In this document: positions 1 to 9,060 of the stretch, in pieces
How positions within the stretch are numbered: position 1 is the first letter of the stretch
Layout of the letters: each line of letters starts with the position of its first letter
DNA from: Fusobacterium necrogenes
GTDB taxonomy: Bacteria > Fusobacteriota > Fusobacteriia > Fusobacteriales > Fusobacteriaceae
Direction of reading: 5' to 3'
DNA: 64,000 nt
Assembly (NCBI RefSeq): GCF_900450765.1
Contig: NZ_UGGU01000003.1
Coordinates: 1,626,854-1,690,853, forward strand
Notes under the pieces: generated by a model
The model's input: only the letters and a program-made list of their open reading frames with translations
The model's database searches: none
Told to the model about the DNA's origin: nothing
Translations under genes and position numbers: made by a program

Positions 1-106
1 ATATTTATAAGTATCCCTCTTATGTATTACTCATTCAATAAATCTAAAAAAAAATACTCTATTGAATAAACTACAATCTAAAAATTTTATCAAATATATA
101 AAAAGC

Positions 107-146
107 TCAAGAATATTTTATGATAAAGAAATAAAAATATTCTTGA
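107..146. terminator. Bidirectional terminator-like hairpin after the HAD gene
   Basis: A 13-bp perfect inverted repeat (107-119 with 134-146) with a 14-base loop and A/T runs on both sides. It lies 32 bases past the stop of the leftward HAD gene and can end leftward transcription; T-rich flanks on both strands would also let it serve a gene outside the window. Confidence 0.7.
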
Positions 147-177
147 ACTATTTTTTCAGATTATAGTAATCTGTTTT

Positions 178-828
178 TTACCTCTCTAAATACTCTTTAA
201 CTTCTAATAAACTGTCAAACTTTCTATAAGCCAATTTATTTTCTTCTTCAGTAAACTTTATAGTATCTTCTACCACAAAACATTTTATTTTAGCATTATT
301 AGCTGCAGTAGCTCCCAATACTGAATCTTCTATAACTACAGCTTCTCCAGTTAAAACTCCCGTCTTTTCACAAGCCTTCAAAAAAATATCTGGAGCTGGT
401 TTTCCATTTACCACTTCATCACCAAAAACCAATGTATCAAAGTATTCATATACTTTTGTCTCTTTTAACTGTCTCTCTGCACTTTCTTTCCTAGTAGAAG
501 TTGCCACTACGCATTTCAAATCTCTCTCTTTTATATATTTTAATAGCTCTACTACCCCTCTTTTTAATTTGATTCCACCCTCAGATTTTATTATTTCTAA
601 TTGAATCTCTTTTTTCTCATCTAAAATTTTTTTAGCCTTCTCTTCTCCTACTAGTTCTGCTAATATTCCTTGAGTTCTTTTAACAGTTCCACCCTTTATA
701 TTACGTAATTTTTCCAATGTTATCCCTAATCCATATCTTTTGCTTACTTCAAACCAAGCTATATTAGCTACTCTCTCACTATCTAAAATCACACCATCCA
801 TATCAAATATTATAAGTTTTAACTCCAT
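178..828 (-). CDS. HAD-superfamily hydrolase, beta-phosphoglucomutase-like (subfamily IA)
   Basis: A 216-residue cytoplasmic HAD phosphatase or phosphomutase. The N-terminal FDMDGVILDSE is motif I, with the nucleophilic Asp and the general acid/base Asp; ATSTRKES near residue 110 is motif II (Ser/Thr); GKPAPDIF carries the motif III Lys; VIEDS near residue 167 is motif IV (acidic pair). Residues 15-85 form the helical cap typical of the PGM/sugar-phosphatase branch. Length matches beta-phosphoglucomutase relatives. The ATG has AGGAGG six bases upstream. It stands alone after the enolase terminator, with its own extended -10. The substrate cannot be read from sequence; a small sugar phosphate is the usual guess for this branch. 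Confidence 0.85.
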   Translation of the reverse strand: MELKLIIFDMDGVILDSERVANIAWFEVSKRYGLGITLEKLRNIKGGTVKRTQGILAELVGEEKAKKILDEKKEIQLEIIKSEGGIKLKRGVVELLKYIKERDLKCVVATSTRKESAERQLKETKVYEYFDTLVFGDEVVNGKPAPDIFLKACEKTGVLTGEAVVIEDSVLGATAANNAKIKCFVVEDTIKFTEEENKLAYRKFDSLLEVKEYLER

Positions 829-855
829 TTATCCTCCTAAGATTCCTTTCTCTAT

Positions 856-861
856 ATTATA
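856..861 (-). promoter_or_regulatory. Extended -10 (TGATATAAT) for the HAD gene
   Basis: On the minus strand TATAAT is preceded by TGA, an extended -10, between the enolase terminator and the HAD start. No convincing -35 is seen. Confidence 0.5.
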
Positions 862-888
862 TCATAATTTTTCTCAAAAAATATAAAA

Positions 889-914
889 CCCCTCCTAGAA
901 AAATCTAAGAGGGG
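889..914 (-). terminator. Enolase terminator
   Basis: Inverted repeat 889-899 with 904-914 (one mismatch, GC-rich CCCCTC/GAGGGG outer stem), followed on the minus strand by a T-rich tract. It sits 19 bases beyond the eno stop codon. Confidence 0.85.
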
Positions 915-932
915 AATATTATATTTTTATAA

Positions 933-2240
<1,308 letters not shown>

Positions 2241-2288
2241 TTAAAAGTCCTCCTATTTTTTTATATTTTAAATTTAAATCATAAGTAC

Positions 2289-2294
2289 ATTATA
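2289..2294 (-). promoter_or_regulatory. Extended -10 promoter element of eno
   Basis: On the minus strand TGGTATAAT (TG-n-TATAAT) lies about 48 bases upstream of the eno ATG; the expected -35 position falls on the end of pyk and is a poor match. High A/T downstream leader without a clear hairpin. Confidence 0.6.
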
Positions 2295-2314
2295 CCATAC
2301 TTTGCTAATTTTGA

Positions 2315-3727
2315 CTATTTTACTTTTATTACTTTTACAGAGTTAGTAGTTCCTCTTTCAAATACTTTTTCTCCACAAGTTGCTACTACAACATCTCCAG
2401 ATTGTGCTAATCCTAACTCAACAACTACTCTTTCTGCTAGTGCAAAGAATGAATCTAATGTTTCCACATTATTATCATAATAAGAAACAACTCCTCTTGA
2501 TATCACTAACTGATTAGCTGTTTTTTCATCATTAGTTATAGCTAAAATCATAGCTCCTGGAAAATATCTTCTCATATCCCTTGCCGCTCTTCCTGACTGA
2601 GTTGCTACCACTATTACTTTTGCACCTAATTCTTCACTTACATCTGCTGTTCCTCTTGCTACGGCTGAAGTTATAGTTACATCATCTTTATCAATAACTC
2701 TTTTTACATTTACTAATGGATCCATTTTAGCTGCAACTTTAGTCATTACTGTAACAGCTTCTACTGGATATTTTCCTTTTGCAGATTCTCCAGATAGCAT
2801 TACACAATCTGTTCCATCTAATATAGCATTTGCAACATCATTTACTTCTGCTCTTGTAGGTCTAGGATTTTTTATCATAGAATCTAACATTTGAGTAGCT
2901 GTAATAACTACCTTTCCTACTTCATTACATCTCTTAATCATCATTTTTTGCGCTAACGGAACATCTTCAACAGGAATTTCTACTCCAAGATCTCCTCTTG
3001 CCACCATAATACCATCTGATAAAGCCAAAATTTCTTCAAAGTTATCTAATCCCTCTTGATTTTCTATCTTAGAAATAATTCCAATTCTTTGTCCTCCATT
3101 TTCATCAAGAACTTTTCTAACCGCTTTTACATCATCAGCTTTTCTTATAAACGAAGCTGCAACATAATCTATTCCTTTTTCACAACCAAATTTAAGATCA
3201 CTCACATCTTTTTCAGATAAAGCTGGTAAACTTACTGCTACATTTGGTAGATTAACCCCTTTATTCTCTCCTAACTCTCCACCATTTTGTGCAATACATT
3301 TTACCTCATTTCCATTAATTTCAGTAACTGTAAATGCTAATAATCCGTCATCTATTAATATAGTATTTCCTACTTTTAAATCTCTTGCAAATCCTTCATA
3401 AGTAACTGCAACTTTTGTATTATTTCCAATAACTGTTTTATCTGTAGTTATTGTAAACTCTTGTCCTGCTACTATAGTAACATCCTTTCCACCTTCAAGT
3501 CTAATAGTTCTTATTTCTGGACCTTTTGTATCCAATAATAAAGCTGCTCTTATCCCTGTTTCTTTTTGAGCTTGTCTAAAGTTAATTATTCTGTTTCCAT
3601 GCTCTTCATAATCCCCGTGAGAAAAGTTTAATCTCATCATATTCATTCCTGCTTTTAAAAGCGTTTTTAAACTTTCTACTGATTCAGTTTTAGGTCCAAT
3701 TGTACAAACAATCTTCGTCTTTTTCAA
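2315..3727 (-). CDS. pyk: Pyruvate kinase, PykF-like
   Basis: Transfers phosphate from phosphoenolpyruvate to ADP, the last step of glycolysis. The start is taken as the TTG at 3727, which gives 470 residues beginning MKKTKIVCTIGPKTES, the same start and length as I recall for E. coli PykF; GAGG sits 7 bases upstream. An in-frame GTG three codons earlier would be too close to the ribosome binding site. Landmarks are MRLNFSHG, LLDTKGPEIRT, the B domain (about 70-170), ISKIENQEG with the catalytic Lys, MVARGDLGVE, and TATQMLDSM. The resemblance to the FBP-activated proteobacterial type I enzyme runs through the whole chain. It is followed by eno. Confidence 0.97.
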   Translation of the reverse strand: MKKTKIVCTIGPKTESVESLKTLLKAGMNMMRLNFSHGDYEEHGNRIINFRQAQKETGIRAALLLDTKGPEIRTIRLEGGKDVTIVAGQEFTITTDKTVIGNNTKVAVTYEGFARDLKVGNTILIDDGLLAFTVTEINGNEVKCIAQNGGELGENKGVNLPNVAVSLPALSEKDVSDLKFGCEKGIDYVAASFIRKADDVKAVRKVLDENGGQRIGIISKIENQEGLDNFEEILALSDGIMVARGDLGVEIPVEDVPLAQKMMIKRCNEVGKVVITATQMLDSMIKNPRPTRAEVNDVANAILDGTDCVMLSGESAKGKYPVEAVTVMTKVAAKMDPLVNVKRVIDKDDVTITSAVARGTADVSEELGAKVIVVATQSGRAARDMRRYFPGAMILAITNDEKTANQLVISRGVVSYYDNNVETLDSFFALAERVVVELGLAQSGDVVVATCGEKVFERGTTNSVKVIKVK

Positions 3728-3842
3728 ATTACTCACCTCAAATTATTTTCATTATTTTCTTTCACTTATATAACTGTAGTACACAATTTCTAATATCCCA
3801 TACCCAATAATTAACCTTATATAATAAACTTACCTAATACAA

Positions 3843-3871
3843 ATTTTATACTAATATATCTCTTTTAGCAA
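3843..3871 (-). promoter_or_regulatory. Putative pyk promoter (TTGCTA-17-TAAAAT)
   Basis: -35 at 3866-3871 and -10 at 3843-3848 on the minus strand, spacer 17. This implies a leader of about 110 bases. The 352-base gap between pyk and the ABC operon (3728-4079) otherwise holds only A/T-rich sequence and the terminator of the upstream operon. Confidence 0.5.
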
Positions 3872-4025
3872 GAAAATATAAGTACATTTTTTAATCTTTT
3901 TATGCCCATTTTTGAGTCACTCATATAGCTTTTATTCTCAATTTAATAGGACTCTTTATATTATATATCAACTTCTAATACTTCAAAATTTTACCCTTAC
4001 TTTTCATTAGAATTTTTCTATAAAA

Positions 4026-4067
4026 AAAACTACCCCATCTATCTATAAAGATTTCAGAAGTAGTTTT
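4026..4067 (-). terminator. Terminator-like repeat after the lysine ABC operon
   Basis: Inverted repeat 4026-4033 with 4060-4067 (AAAACTAC/GTAGTTTT) plus a T-rich minus-strand tail, 13 bases past the ATPase stop. The stem is short and the loop long, so efficiency is uncertain. Confidence 0.5.
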
Positions 4068-4079
4068 ATTCTACTTTTA

Positions 4080-4823
4080 TTAATTTTTTACTAAAGTTCT
4101 TTTCAAAAACTCTCTTGTTCTTTCCTTTTGTGGATTGTTAAATATTTCTTCAGGTGTCCCTTCTTCTTCTATATAACCATTATTCATAAATACAACTCTA
4201 TCAGATACTTCTCTTGCAAACCCCATCTCATGAGTTACTACTAGCATAGTAAGACCACTTTCTGCTAACTCCTTCATTACCTTCAAAACTTCTCCTACCA
4301 TCTCTGGATCTAGAGCTGATGTAGGTTCATCAAACAGTATTGCATCTGGCTCCATAGAAAGAGCTCTAGCTATTGCTACTCTTTGTTTTTGTCCTCCTGA
4401 AAGTTGTTTAGGTTTTGCATTGACATAGTTACTCATTCCTACTACTTGTAGATATTTCATAGCAACTTTTTCAGCCTCTTCTTTACTTCTTCCTAACACT
4501 TTCATTTGACCTACAACACAGTTATTAAGCACATTATGATTATTAAAAAGATTGAACTGTTGAAATACCATTCCTAACTTTGTTCTATACTTACAAATAT
4601 CATGATTATCATCTAAAATATTTTCTCCATTATAGATAATCTCTCCACCACTTGGTTTCTCTAAAAGATTTATACATCTTAATAAAGTTGATTTTCCTGA
4701 CCCTGATGAACCAATGATACAAACAACTTCTCCTTTTTTTACTGAAAAATCTATATCTTTAAGAACCTTATGCTCACCAAAGGATTTACTCAAATGTTTT
4801 ATCTCTATTATATTTTCACTCAT
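4080..4823 (-). CDS. Amino acid ABC transporter ATP-binding protein (probably lysine)
   Basis: The 247-residue ATPase of a polar amino acid importer (GlnQ/HisP/ArtP family), bound to the cytoplasmic side of the permease. Walker [10 protein letters not shown] near residue 38, Q-loop VFQQFNLF, signature LSGGQKQR near residue 142, Walker [14 protein letters not shown] and switch His in VTHEMGF are all intact. It is the last gene of the binding protein-permease-ATPase operon with 12-base spacing. Sequence alone would leave the amino acid open; the lysine riboswitch heading the operon makes lysine the best call. Confidence 0.93.
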   Translation of the reverse strand: MSENIIEIKHLSKSFGEHKVLKDIDFSVKKGEVVCIIGSSGSGKSTLLRCINLLEKPSGGEIIYNGENILDDNHDICKYRTKLGMVFQQFNLFNNHNVLNNCVVGQMKVLGRSKEEAEKVAMKYLQVVGMSNYVNAKPKQLSGGQKQRVAIARALSMEPDAILFDEPTSALDPEMVGEVLKVMKELAESGLTMLVVTHEMGFAREVSDRVVFMNNGYIEEEGTPEEIFNNPQKERTREFLKRTLVKN

Positions 4824-4835
4824 TTTTTCCTCCCT

Positions 4836-5603
4836 CTAGTTTGTTTCCCTTTTTAGTTTCTCTTCTGGTCTTTCAACTTGCATCTGATTTCCAGCCATTA
4901 TTGCATAATTATCTGGTCCATCTAACTTTACTTCTATATATCTCAAAATTCTTGTAATTGTAAATGTCATTACAAAATATAATATACAAGTTATAAAGAA
5001 TGTTTCAAAATATCTAAAGTTATTTCCTGCTACAGTTTTTGTTTGAAAAAAAAGTTCAGATACAGATATAACATTTAAAACAGAAGTATCTTTAATATTA
5101 ATTACAAACTCATTTCCTGTCGCTGGCAAAATATTTCTCACAACTTGTGGTAAAACAACATTTGTCATAGTTTGAAAATGATTCATTCCAATTGCTTGAG
5201 CTGCTTCAAACTGCCCTTTATCAACAGAGATGATTCCTCCTCTTACAATTTCAGACATATATGCTCCTGTATTTATAGAAACTATGAATAATGCAGCCAC
5301 CATTCTATCTATATTTACCTCAAAAGCAAGGGCTGATCCATAATAAATAACCATTGCTTGGACTATCATAGGGGTTCCACGAAAAAACTCTATATACGCA
5401 GAAAGTAAACAATTAATTATTTTTAATACTCCTTTTTTTATTCCCTTTTCTGGAATCGGTATAGTTTTTATTACTCCAACTACAAGGCCGACAATTGTTC
5501 CTAAAATTGTTCCTATAACCGATATCCATAAGGTTACTCCTGCTCCCCTTAAAAACATTTGCCAGTTATTTTCTAATATTCTAACTATCCATTCAAAATC
5601 CAT
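4836..5603 (-). CDS. Amino acid ABC transporter permease (probably lysine)
   Basis: Inner-membrane permease of the HisM/GlnP family, 255 residues with about five membrane segments starting near residue 15. The region MSEIVRGGIISVDKGQFEAA, with the EAA loop that contacts the ATPase, is clear near residue 125-145, followed by VLPQVVRNILPATGNEFV. The ATG has AGAGGAG eight bases upstream. A single permease gene implies a homodimeric channel. It lies between the binding protein and ATPase genes. Confidence 0.92.
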   Translation of the reverse strand: MDFEWIVRILENNWQMFLRGAGVTLWISVIGTILGTIVGLVVGVIKTIPIPEKGIKKGVLKIINCLLSAYIEFFRGTPMIVQAMVIYYGSALAFEVNIDRMVAALFIVSINTGAYMSEIVRGGIISVDKGQFEAAQAIGMNHFQTMTNVVLPQVVRNILPATGNEFVINIKDTSVLNVISVSELFFQTKTVAGNNFRYFETFFITCILYFVMTFTITRILRYIEVKLDGPDNYAIMAGNQMQVERPEEKLKRETN

Positions 5604-5620
5604 TTCAATTCTCCTCTTAT

Positions 5621-6442
5621 TTATTGCGCAGCAGGCTGATTTTTAATAGCCTTATCCATTATCTCTAATCTCTCCTCTTGGGATATCGCTCTTAAAATTT
5701 CATTAATTTTATCTTTCAATGGACTTCCTTTAGCTACTCCTACTGCTATTGCTGTATCTTCTGGCGAAGTAATAAATCCATCTGTAAACTCAACCATTTT
5801 AAAGTTATTATTTGCTGACTGTGCACTTATAGCTTCGGGTCTTTCTGTAACATAACCGTCTATTACGCCACTTTCTAATGCCACTCTCATCGCTGGGAAA
5901 TTATCCATTGCGGGTTGTTTACTTACATTTGGTATTTGATCTATTACTGTATAGTGAAAAGTATTTAATTGCCCAGTTATTTTCGCTCCTGAAAAATCTG
6001 CTAAAGTTTTAGCATTTATATATTTTCCTCCATTTTTTACCAACATAACTAAATTAGATTGATAATAAATATCTGTAAAATCTATTGTTTCCTGTCTTTC
6101 AGCTGTTGGAGACATTCCAGCAATTATTGCATCTATTTTACCTGAAACTAATGCTGGTACTAATCCATCCCATTCTGTTTTCACTACAACTAATTCTTTT
6201 CCTAAGCCATCAGCTATTCTTTTAGCAATTTCAACATCATAACCTCCAGCATATTCCGAAGATCCAGAAATTTTAACTCCACCATTCACATCTGTTAACT
6301 GTGTCCAGTTATATGGTGCATACCCAGCCTCTAAGCCTATTTTAAATGTTCCTGATTCTCCTTCATTTTTTGTCCCTCCACATCCTACTAGTGTAATTGC
6401 TGCTATTGTTGCCAATACTAATTTTACTAAACCTCTTTTCAT
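5621..6442 (-). CDS. Amino acid ABC transporter substrate-binding lipoprotein (probably lysine)
   Basis: Solute-binding protein family 3 (SBP_bac_3), 273 residues from the ATG at 6442; a GTG four codons earlier abuts the GGAG box and is rejected. A signal peptide ends in LVGCGG, a lipobox, so the protein is anchored by its N-terminal Cys. Family landmarks are GLEAGYAPYNW, GYDVEIAKRIADGLGKELV and WDGLVPALVSGKIDAIIAGMSPTAER. It is the first gene of the operon, about 80 bases after the terminator of a lysine riboswitch. Context assigns lysine; the fold alone would fit several polar amino acids. Confidence 0.92.
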   Translation of the reverse strand: MKRGLVKLVLATIAAITLVGCGGTKNEGESGTFKIGLEAGYAPYNWTQLTDVNGGVKISGSSEYAGGYDVEIAKRIADGLGKELVVVKTEWDGLVPALVSGKIDAIIAGMSPTAERQETIDFTDIYYQSNLVMLVKNGGKYINAKTLADFSGAKITGQLNTFHYTVIDQIPNVSKQPAMDNFPAMRVALESGVIDGYVTERPEAISAQSANNNFKMVEFTDGFITSPEDTAIAVGVAKGSPLKDKINEILRAISQEERLEIMDKAIKNQPAAQ

Positions 6443-6523
6443 CTTTCGTTTCACTCCTTCTTACATATCTTTTTATGTACTCTTAATTATTCACTCAAAA
6501 AAACCTTCCATTTCATGTAAAAA

Positions 6524-6550
6524 AGCACCAATTAAAAATAAATTGGTGCT
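6524..6550 (-). terminator. Riboswitch-controlled intrinsic terminator
   Basis: Perfect 10-bp stem (6524-6533 with 6541-6550), 7-base loop, and six Ts on the minus strand. Its 5' arm overlaps the sequence at 6546-6554 that is complementary to the 3' strand of riboswitch helix P1 (6620-6628), so terminator and antiterminator exclude each other. Confidence 0.93.
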
Positions 6551-6618
6551 ATCTTATAAACAAAGTGACAATAGATGTATAATAATTATATTATACAATA
6601 TTTCCCCTACTCCCACTT

Positions 6619-6795
6619 GAGATAGCACAACTTGATAAACTGGGGAAATTTATCAAGACAGTCCTATGGCTCTTAACCATAGGCCCAGCAAGTAATACTG
6701 AGTATATTACAAGCTTCGGCAAAAGCTCCTTCTCAGTAGTTTCAACGCTTTCTCTAGCTCCACCACGGACTGTTAGCATTTTGCGCCTCTACCTC
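6619..6795 (-). promoter_or_regulatory. Lysine riboswitch (L box) aptamer
   Basis: Read on the minus strand the leader carries the conserved L-box blocks: GAGGUAGAGGCGC at the 5' end, AACAGUC, GUGGUGGAGC, GAGAAGGAGCUUUUGCCGAAG, GUAUUACUUGCUGGG, a paired arm ending in GGACUGUC, and GUGCUAUCUC at the 3' end. P1 is formed by 6789-6795 with 6619-6625 (seven pairs). The 3' strand of P1 can instead pair for nine bases with 6546-6554, which would open the terminator. Bound lysine is therefore expected to stabilise P1, release the terminator and shut off the transporter operon. An OFF switch by transcription attenuation. Confidence 0.95.
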
Positions 6796-6827
6796 ACAAA
6801 TGTGAGGCAATTATTAATTGTGTTTTA

Positions 6828-6856
6828 ATAATAATACATTTTTTCATCTTTGTCAA
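6828..6856 (-). promoter_or_regulatory. Promoter of the lysine transporter operon (TTGACA-17-TATTAT)
   Basis: -35 at 6851-6856 and -10 at 6828-6833 on the minus strand, spacer exactly 17. The start point should fall near 6821, so the transcript begins just before the hairpin at 6792-6807 and the L-box. Confidence 0.85.
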
Positions 6857-6891
6857 TCATTTTTTAATTTCAAGTTATTTAGTTCTTAAAC

Positions 6892-7566
6892 TTACTTTTC
6901 CATCTCAATTACAAATTTTTTGGTTATCTGTTGTGGTCTAGTAATAGCACCACCAACAACTACAGCAAAAGCTCCTAAATCTAAAGCTTTTTTTGCTTTA
7001 GTAGGAGTATCTAAATTGCCTTCTCCTATTACAGGAATAGATACAGATTTTATAACCTTTTCTAATTCAACTATAGGATCATTTCCTTTTGTGTACTCAG
7101 TATATCCTACCAAAGTTGTTCCTACTATATCAAACCCTATCTTTTCAGCCATTATTGCTTCTTCAACACATGATATATCGGCCATAAATATTTGATTTGG
7201 ATATTTAAGTCTAGCCTCTTTTATTAAATCTTCTAATTTTCTTCCATCTGGTCTTTCTCTTTTTGTTCCGTCAATTGCTATAATATCAACCCCCTCAAAT
7301 ACTAAAGCATCTATTTCTTTCATCGTTGGAGTTATATAAACTTGATTATCACCATACTGTTGTTTTATTATTCCTATAATTGGTAAATTTACATTTTTCT
7401 TTATCTCCTGTATATCTGCAATAGTATTTGCTCTTATCCCAGAAGCTCCCCCTATATATGCAGCATAAGCCATTCTTCCCATTATAAATGAACTATGTAA
7501 CGGTTCTTCTGGAAGAGCTTGACATGAAACTATAAGTTTCCCTTTTATCTTATTTAATTTATCCAT
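6892..7566 (-). CDS. nanE: N-acetylmannosamine-6-phosphate 2-epimerase
   Basis: A 224-residue TIM-barrel enzyme that turns ManNAc-6-P into GlcNAc-6-P in sialic acid and ManNAc breakdown. Landmarks are [13 protein letters not shown] near the N terminus, GASGIRANT, the catalytic Lys in [33 protein letters not shown] and the phosphate-binding GEGNLDTP and VVGGAITRP. Start ATG follows AGGAG. It is the distal gene of a unit with yhcH (34-base gap) that runs from an operator-bearing promoter at 8086-8135. GlcNAc-6-P would then need NagA and NagB, which are not in this window. Confidence 0.95.
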   Translation of the reverse strand: MDKLNKIKGKLIVSCQALPEEPLHSSFIMGRMAYAAYIGGASGIRANTIADIQEIKKNVNLPIIGIIKQQYGDNQVYITPTMKEIDALVFEGVDIIAIDGTKRERPDGRKLEDLIKEARLKYPNQIFMADISCVEEAIMAEKIGFDIVGTTLVGYTEYTKGNDPIVELEKVIKSVSIPVIGEGNLDTPTKAKKALDLGAFAVVVGGAITRPQQITKKFVIEMEK

Positions 7567-7600
7567 TATTTTCTCTCCTTAAAAATTATATAAATAATAA

Positions 7601-8062
7601 TTAATCAACTAAAACTTTAAATATTACCTTTTTTACTTTAGTAGTTTTTTCTCCACCTTTTATCAAGGCCATATGAGGCTCCCCAGGAAAAAGAATTATA
7701 AATTTTTTAGGATTTAAATAAAATAAGTTTTCTAACTCTCCTTCATATAATTCATAATCTCCTACTTCATCATATTCTTTTGTTAATTTTATATCAGTAT
7801 TAGAAATATATCCTATTTTTTCCTCTCCTTCAATAACAATATGAATATCTATATACTTTTTATGATTTTCTATAAATCCATCTTTTATTTCTTTAGTCAT
7901 TGGAAAATCTGGTTGATTAAAATAAACACTATCTCCATCTATAACATTTTTTCCAACTACTCCATTTTTATATTCTCCAGATAATATGAAAGCTATTGCT
8001 TTATCTAAATTTTTTAATATTCCTTTGTATAATCCTAAATCTTTTATTTCTCCATATATCAT
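7601..8062 (-). CDS. YhcH/YjgK/YiaL family protein, probable sialic acid anomerase (NanQ type)
   Basis: A 153-residue beta-barrel protein of the DUF386 family. The conserved metal-site pattern is visible: HKKYIDIHIVIEGEE in the middle and FPGEPHMALI near the C terminus, with His and Glu ligands. In E. coli the family member in the nan operon (NanQ) speeds opening of the N-acetylneuraminate ring; other members act on related sugars. The position ahead of nanE and behind an operator shared with the symporter supports a role in ManNAc or sialate use. AGGAGG lies eight bases before ATG. Confidence 0.85.
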   Translation of the reverse strand: MIYGEIKDLGLYKGILKNLDKAIAFILSGEYKNGVVGKNVIDGDSVYFNQPDFPMTKEIKDGFIENHKKYIDIHIVIEGEEKIGYISNTDIKLTKEYDEVGDYELYEGELENLFYLNPKKFIILFPGEPHMALIKGGEKTTKVKKVIFKVLVD

Positions 8063-8085
8063 AATTTAAACCTCCTAATTATTCT

Positions 8086-8099
8086 TGTTCTCGTGAACA
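8086..8099. promoter_or_regulatory. LacI-type operator O1 (TGTTCTCGTGAACA)
   Basis: Near-palindrome with central CG, one mismatched pair, matching the perfect palindrome at 10357-10372. It covers the expected start point of the yhcH-nanE promoter, so bound repressor would block initiation. Confidence 0.8.
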
Positions 8100-8106
8100 T
8101 ATAATA

Positions 8107-8135
8107 AAAATACACTCTTTTATAAATTTTGTCAA
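8107..8135 (-). promoter_or_regulatory. Promoter of yhcH-nanE (TTGACA-17-TATTTT)
   Basis: -35 at 8130-8135 and -10 at 8107-8112 on the minus strand, spacer 17; a second A/T-rich -10 (TATTAT) lies six bases downstream. It lies between the end of nanK and yhcH, so yhcH-nanE can be transcribed apart from lacI-nanK. Confidence 0.7.
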
Positions 8136-8138
8136 CAC

Positions 8139-9047
8139 CTATTTTATTTTACCAATTTTTTTTAAAAGTAAATATTCTGCCCCTAACATTCCTGCATTAT
8201 TTCCTAATTCAGCAAATTTTATTTTTAAATTCTTTCTATAATTTTCTCCAACTTTTGTACTTAAACTATTTAATATTCTATCTAATAAATAATTTCCTTG
8301 CTTTGTTATCCCACCACCAATAACTATTAATGAAGGATTAAAAATATAAACAATTGTACTAAGTCCATCTGTAAAATAATCTATCCATTTATCTAAAATT
8401 TTTTTTATCTCTTTATCTCCAGATTTTTCAAGTTCAAATATCTCTTTCCCATTTAAATTTTTTCCAGTTTTTTCTCTTACCATTTTAACTAATGCAGTAG
8501 CAGAAGCATATCTTTCATAGCATCCTTTTTTACCACAAAGACATTGTTCTCCATCCTTTTCTATTTGAATATGTCCAAATTCTCCAGCAACACAAGTATC
8601 TCCCCTAAAGATTTCATCATTAAGAACAATTCCTCCCCCAATTCCTGTTCCTATAGTTAAGCAAACAAAATTATTCGTTTCTCTTCCGGCACCTAACCAT
8701 TTCTCACCAAGTGCTGCACAATTAACATCATTTTCTAAAACAGCTGGTAAAGAATATTTTTTTTCTAGTCTTTCTACTAATTTTGTTCCTATCCATCCAG
8801 GAATTATAGGATTTCCTCCTATTATCTTTCCAATACTCCCATCTATTTGTCCAGTTCCTGAAACAGCTATTCCTAAAATATCTTTAGACATATATTTATC
8901 TATAACTTTACACATATTTTCAAAAAGATTTTCTATTCCTTTTCCTGCTTCTGTTGGAAACTCTCCACTTTCTAAAAGCTTTCCATTTTCTTCTAATAGC
9001 CCATATTTTACAGCTGTTCCACCAACATCAATTCCTATTACCTTCAT
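8139..9047 (-). CDS. nanK: ROK-family sugar kinase, probable N-acetylmannosamine kinase
   Basis: A 302-residue cytoplasmic ROK kinase. The N-terminal phosphate loop reads GIDVGGTAVKYGL; catalytic Asp lies in LENDVNCAALGE; the ROK zinc motif is GHIQIEKDGEQCLCGKKGCYERYAS near residues 155-180, with the His and three Cys ligands; IFNPSLIVIGGG closes the ATP fold. ROK sequence alone would also allow glucokinase. The neighbours nanE, yhcH and a sugar symporter make ManNAc kinase the better call. It starts 13 bases after the regulator gene stop, so the two are cotranscribed. Confidence 0.82.
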   Translation of the reverse strand: MKVIGIDVGGTAVKYGLLEENGKLLESGEFPTEAGKGIENLFENMCKVIDKYMSKDILGIAVSGTGQIDGSIGKIIGGNPIIPGWIGTKLVERLEKKYSLPAVLENDVNCAALGEKWLGAGRETNNFVCLTIGTGIGGGIVLNDEIFRGDTCVAGEFGHIQIEKDGEQCLCGKKGCYERYASATALVKMVREKTGKNLNGKEIFELEKSGDKEIKKILDKWIDYFTDGLSTIVYIFNPSLIVIGGGITKQGNYLLDRILNSLSTKVGENYRKNLKIKFAELGNNAGMLGAEYLLLKKIGKIK

Positions 9048-9060
9048 TACTCCTCCATAA

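Noticed and set aside
33-68. Inverted repeat TTCAATA/TATTGAA at the left edge
   Set aside because: Short A/T-only arms with a long A-rich loop; could belong to a gene outside the window but is not convincing as a terminator.
6591-6779. 62-codon open frame on the minus strand
   Set aside because: It lies wholly inside the lysine riboswitch and has no ribosome binding site; the RNA structure explains the sequence.
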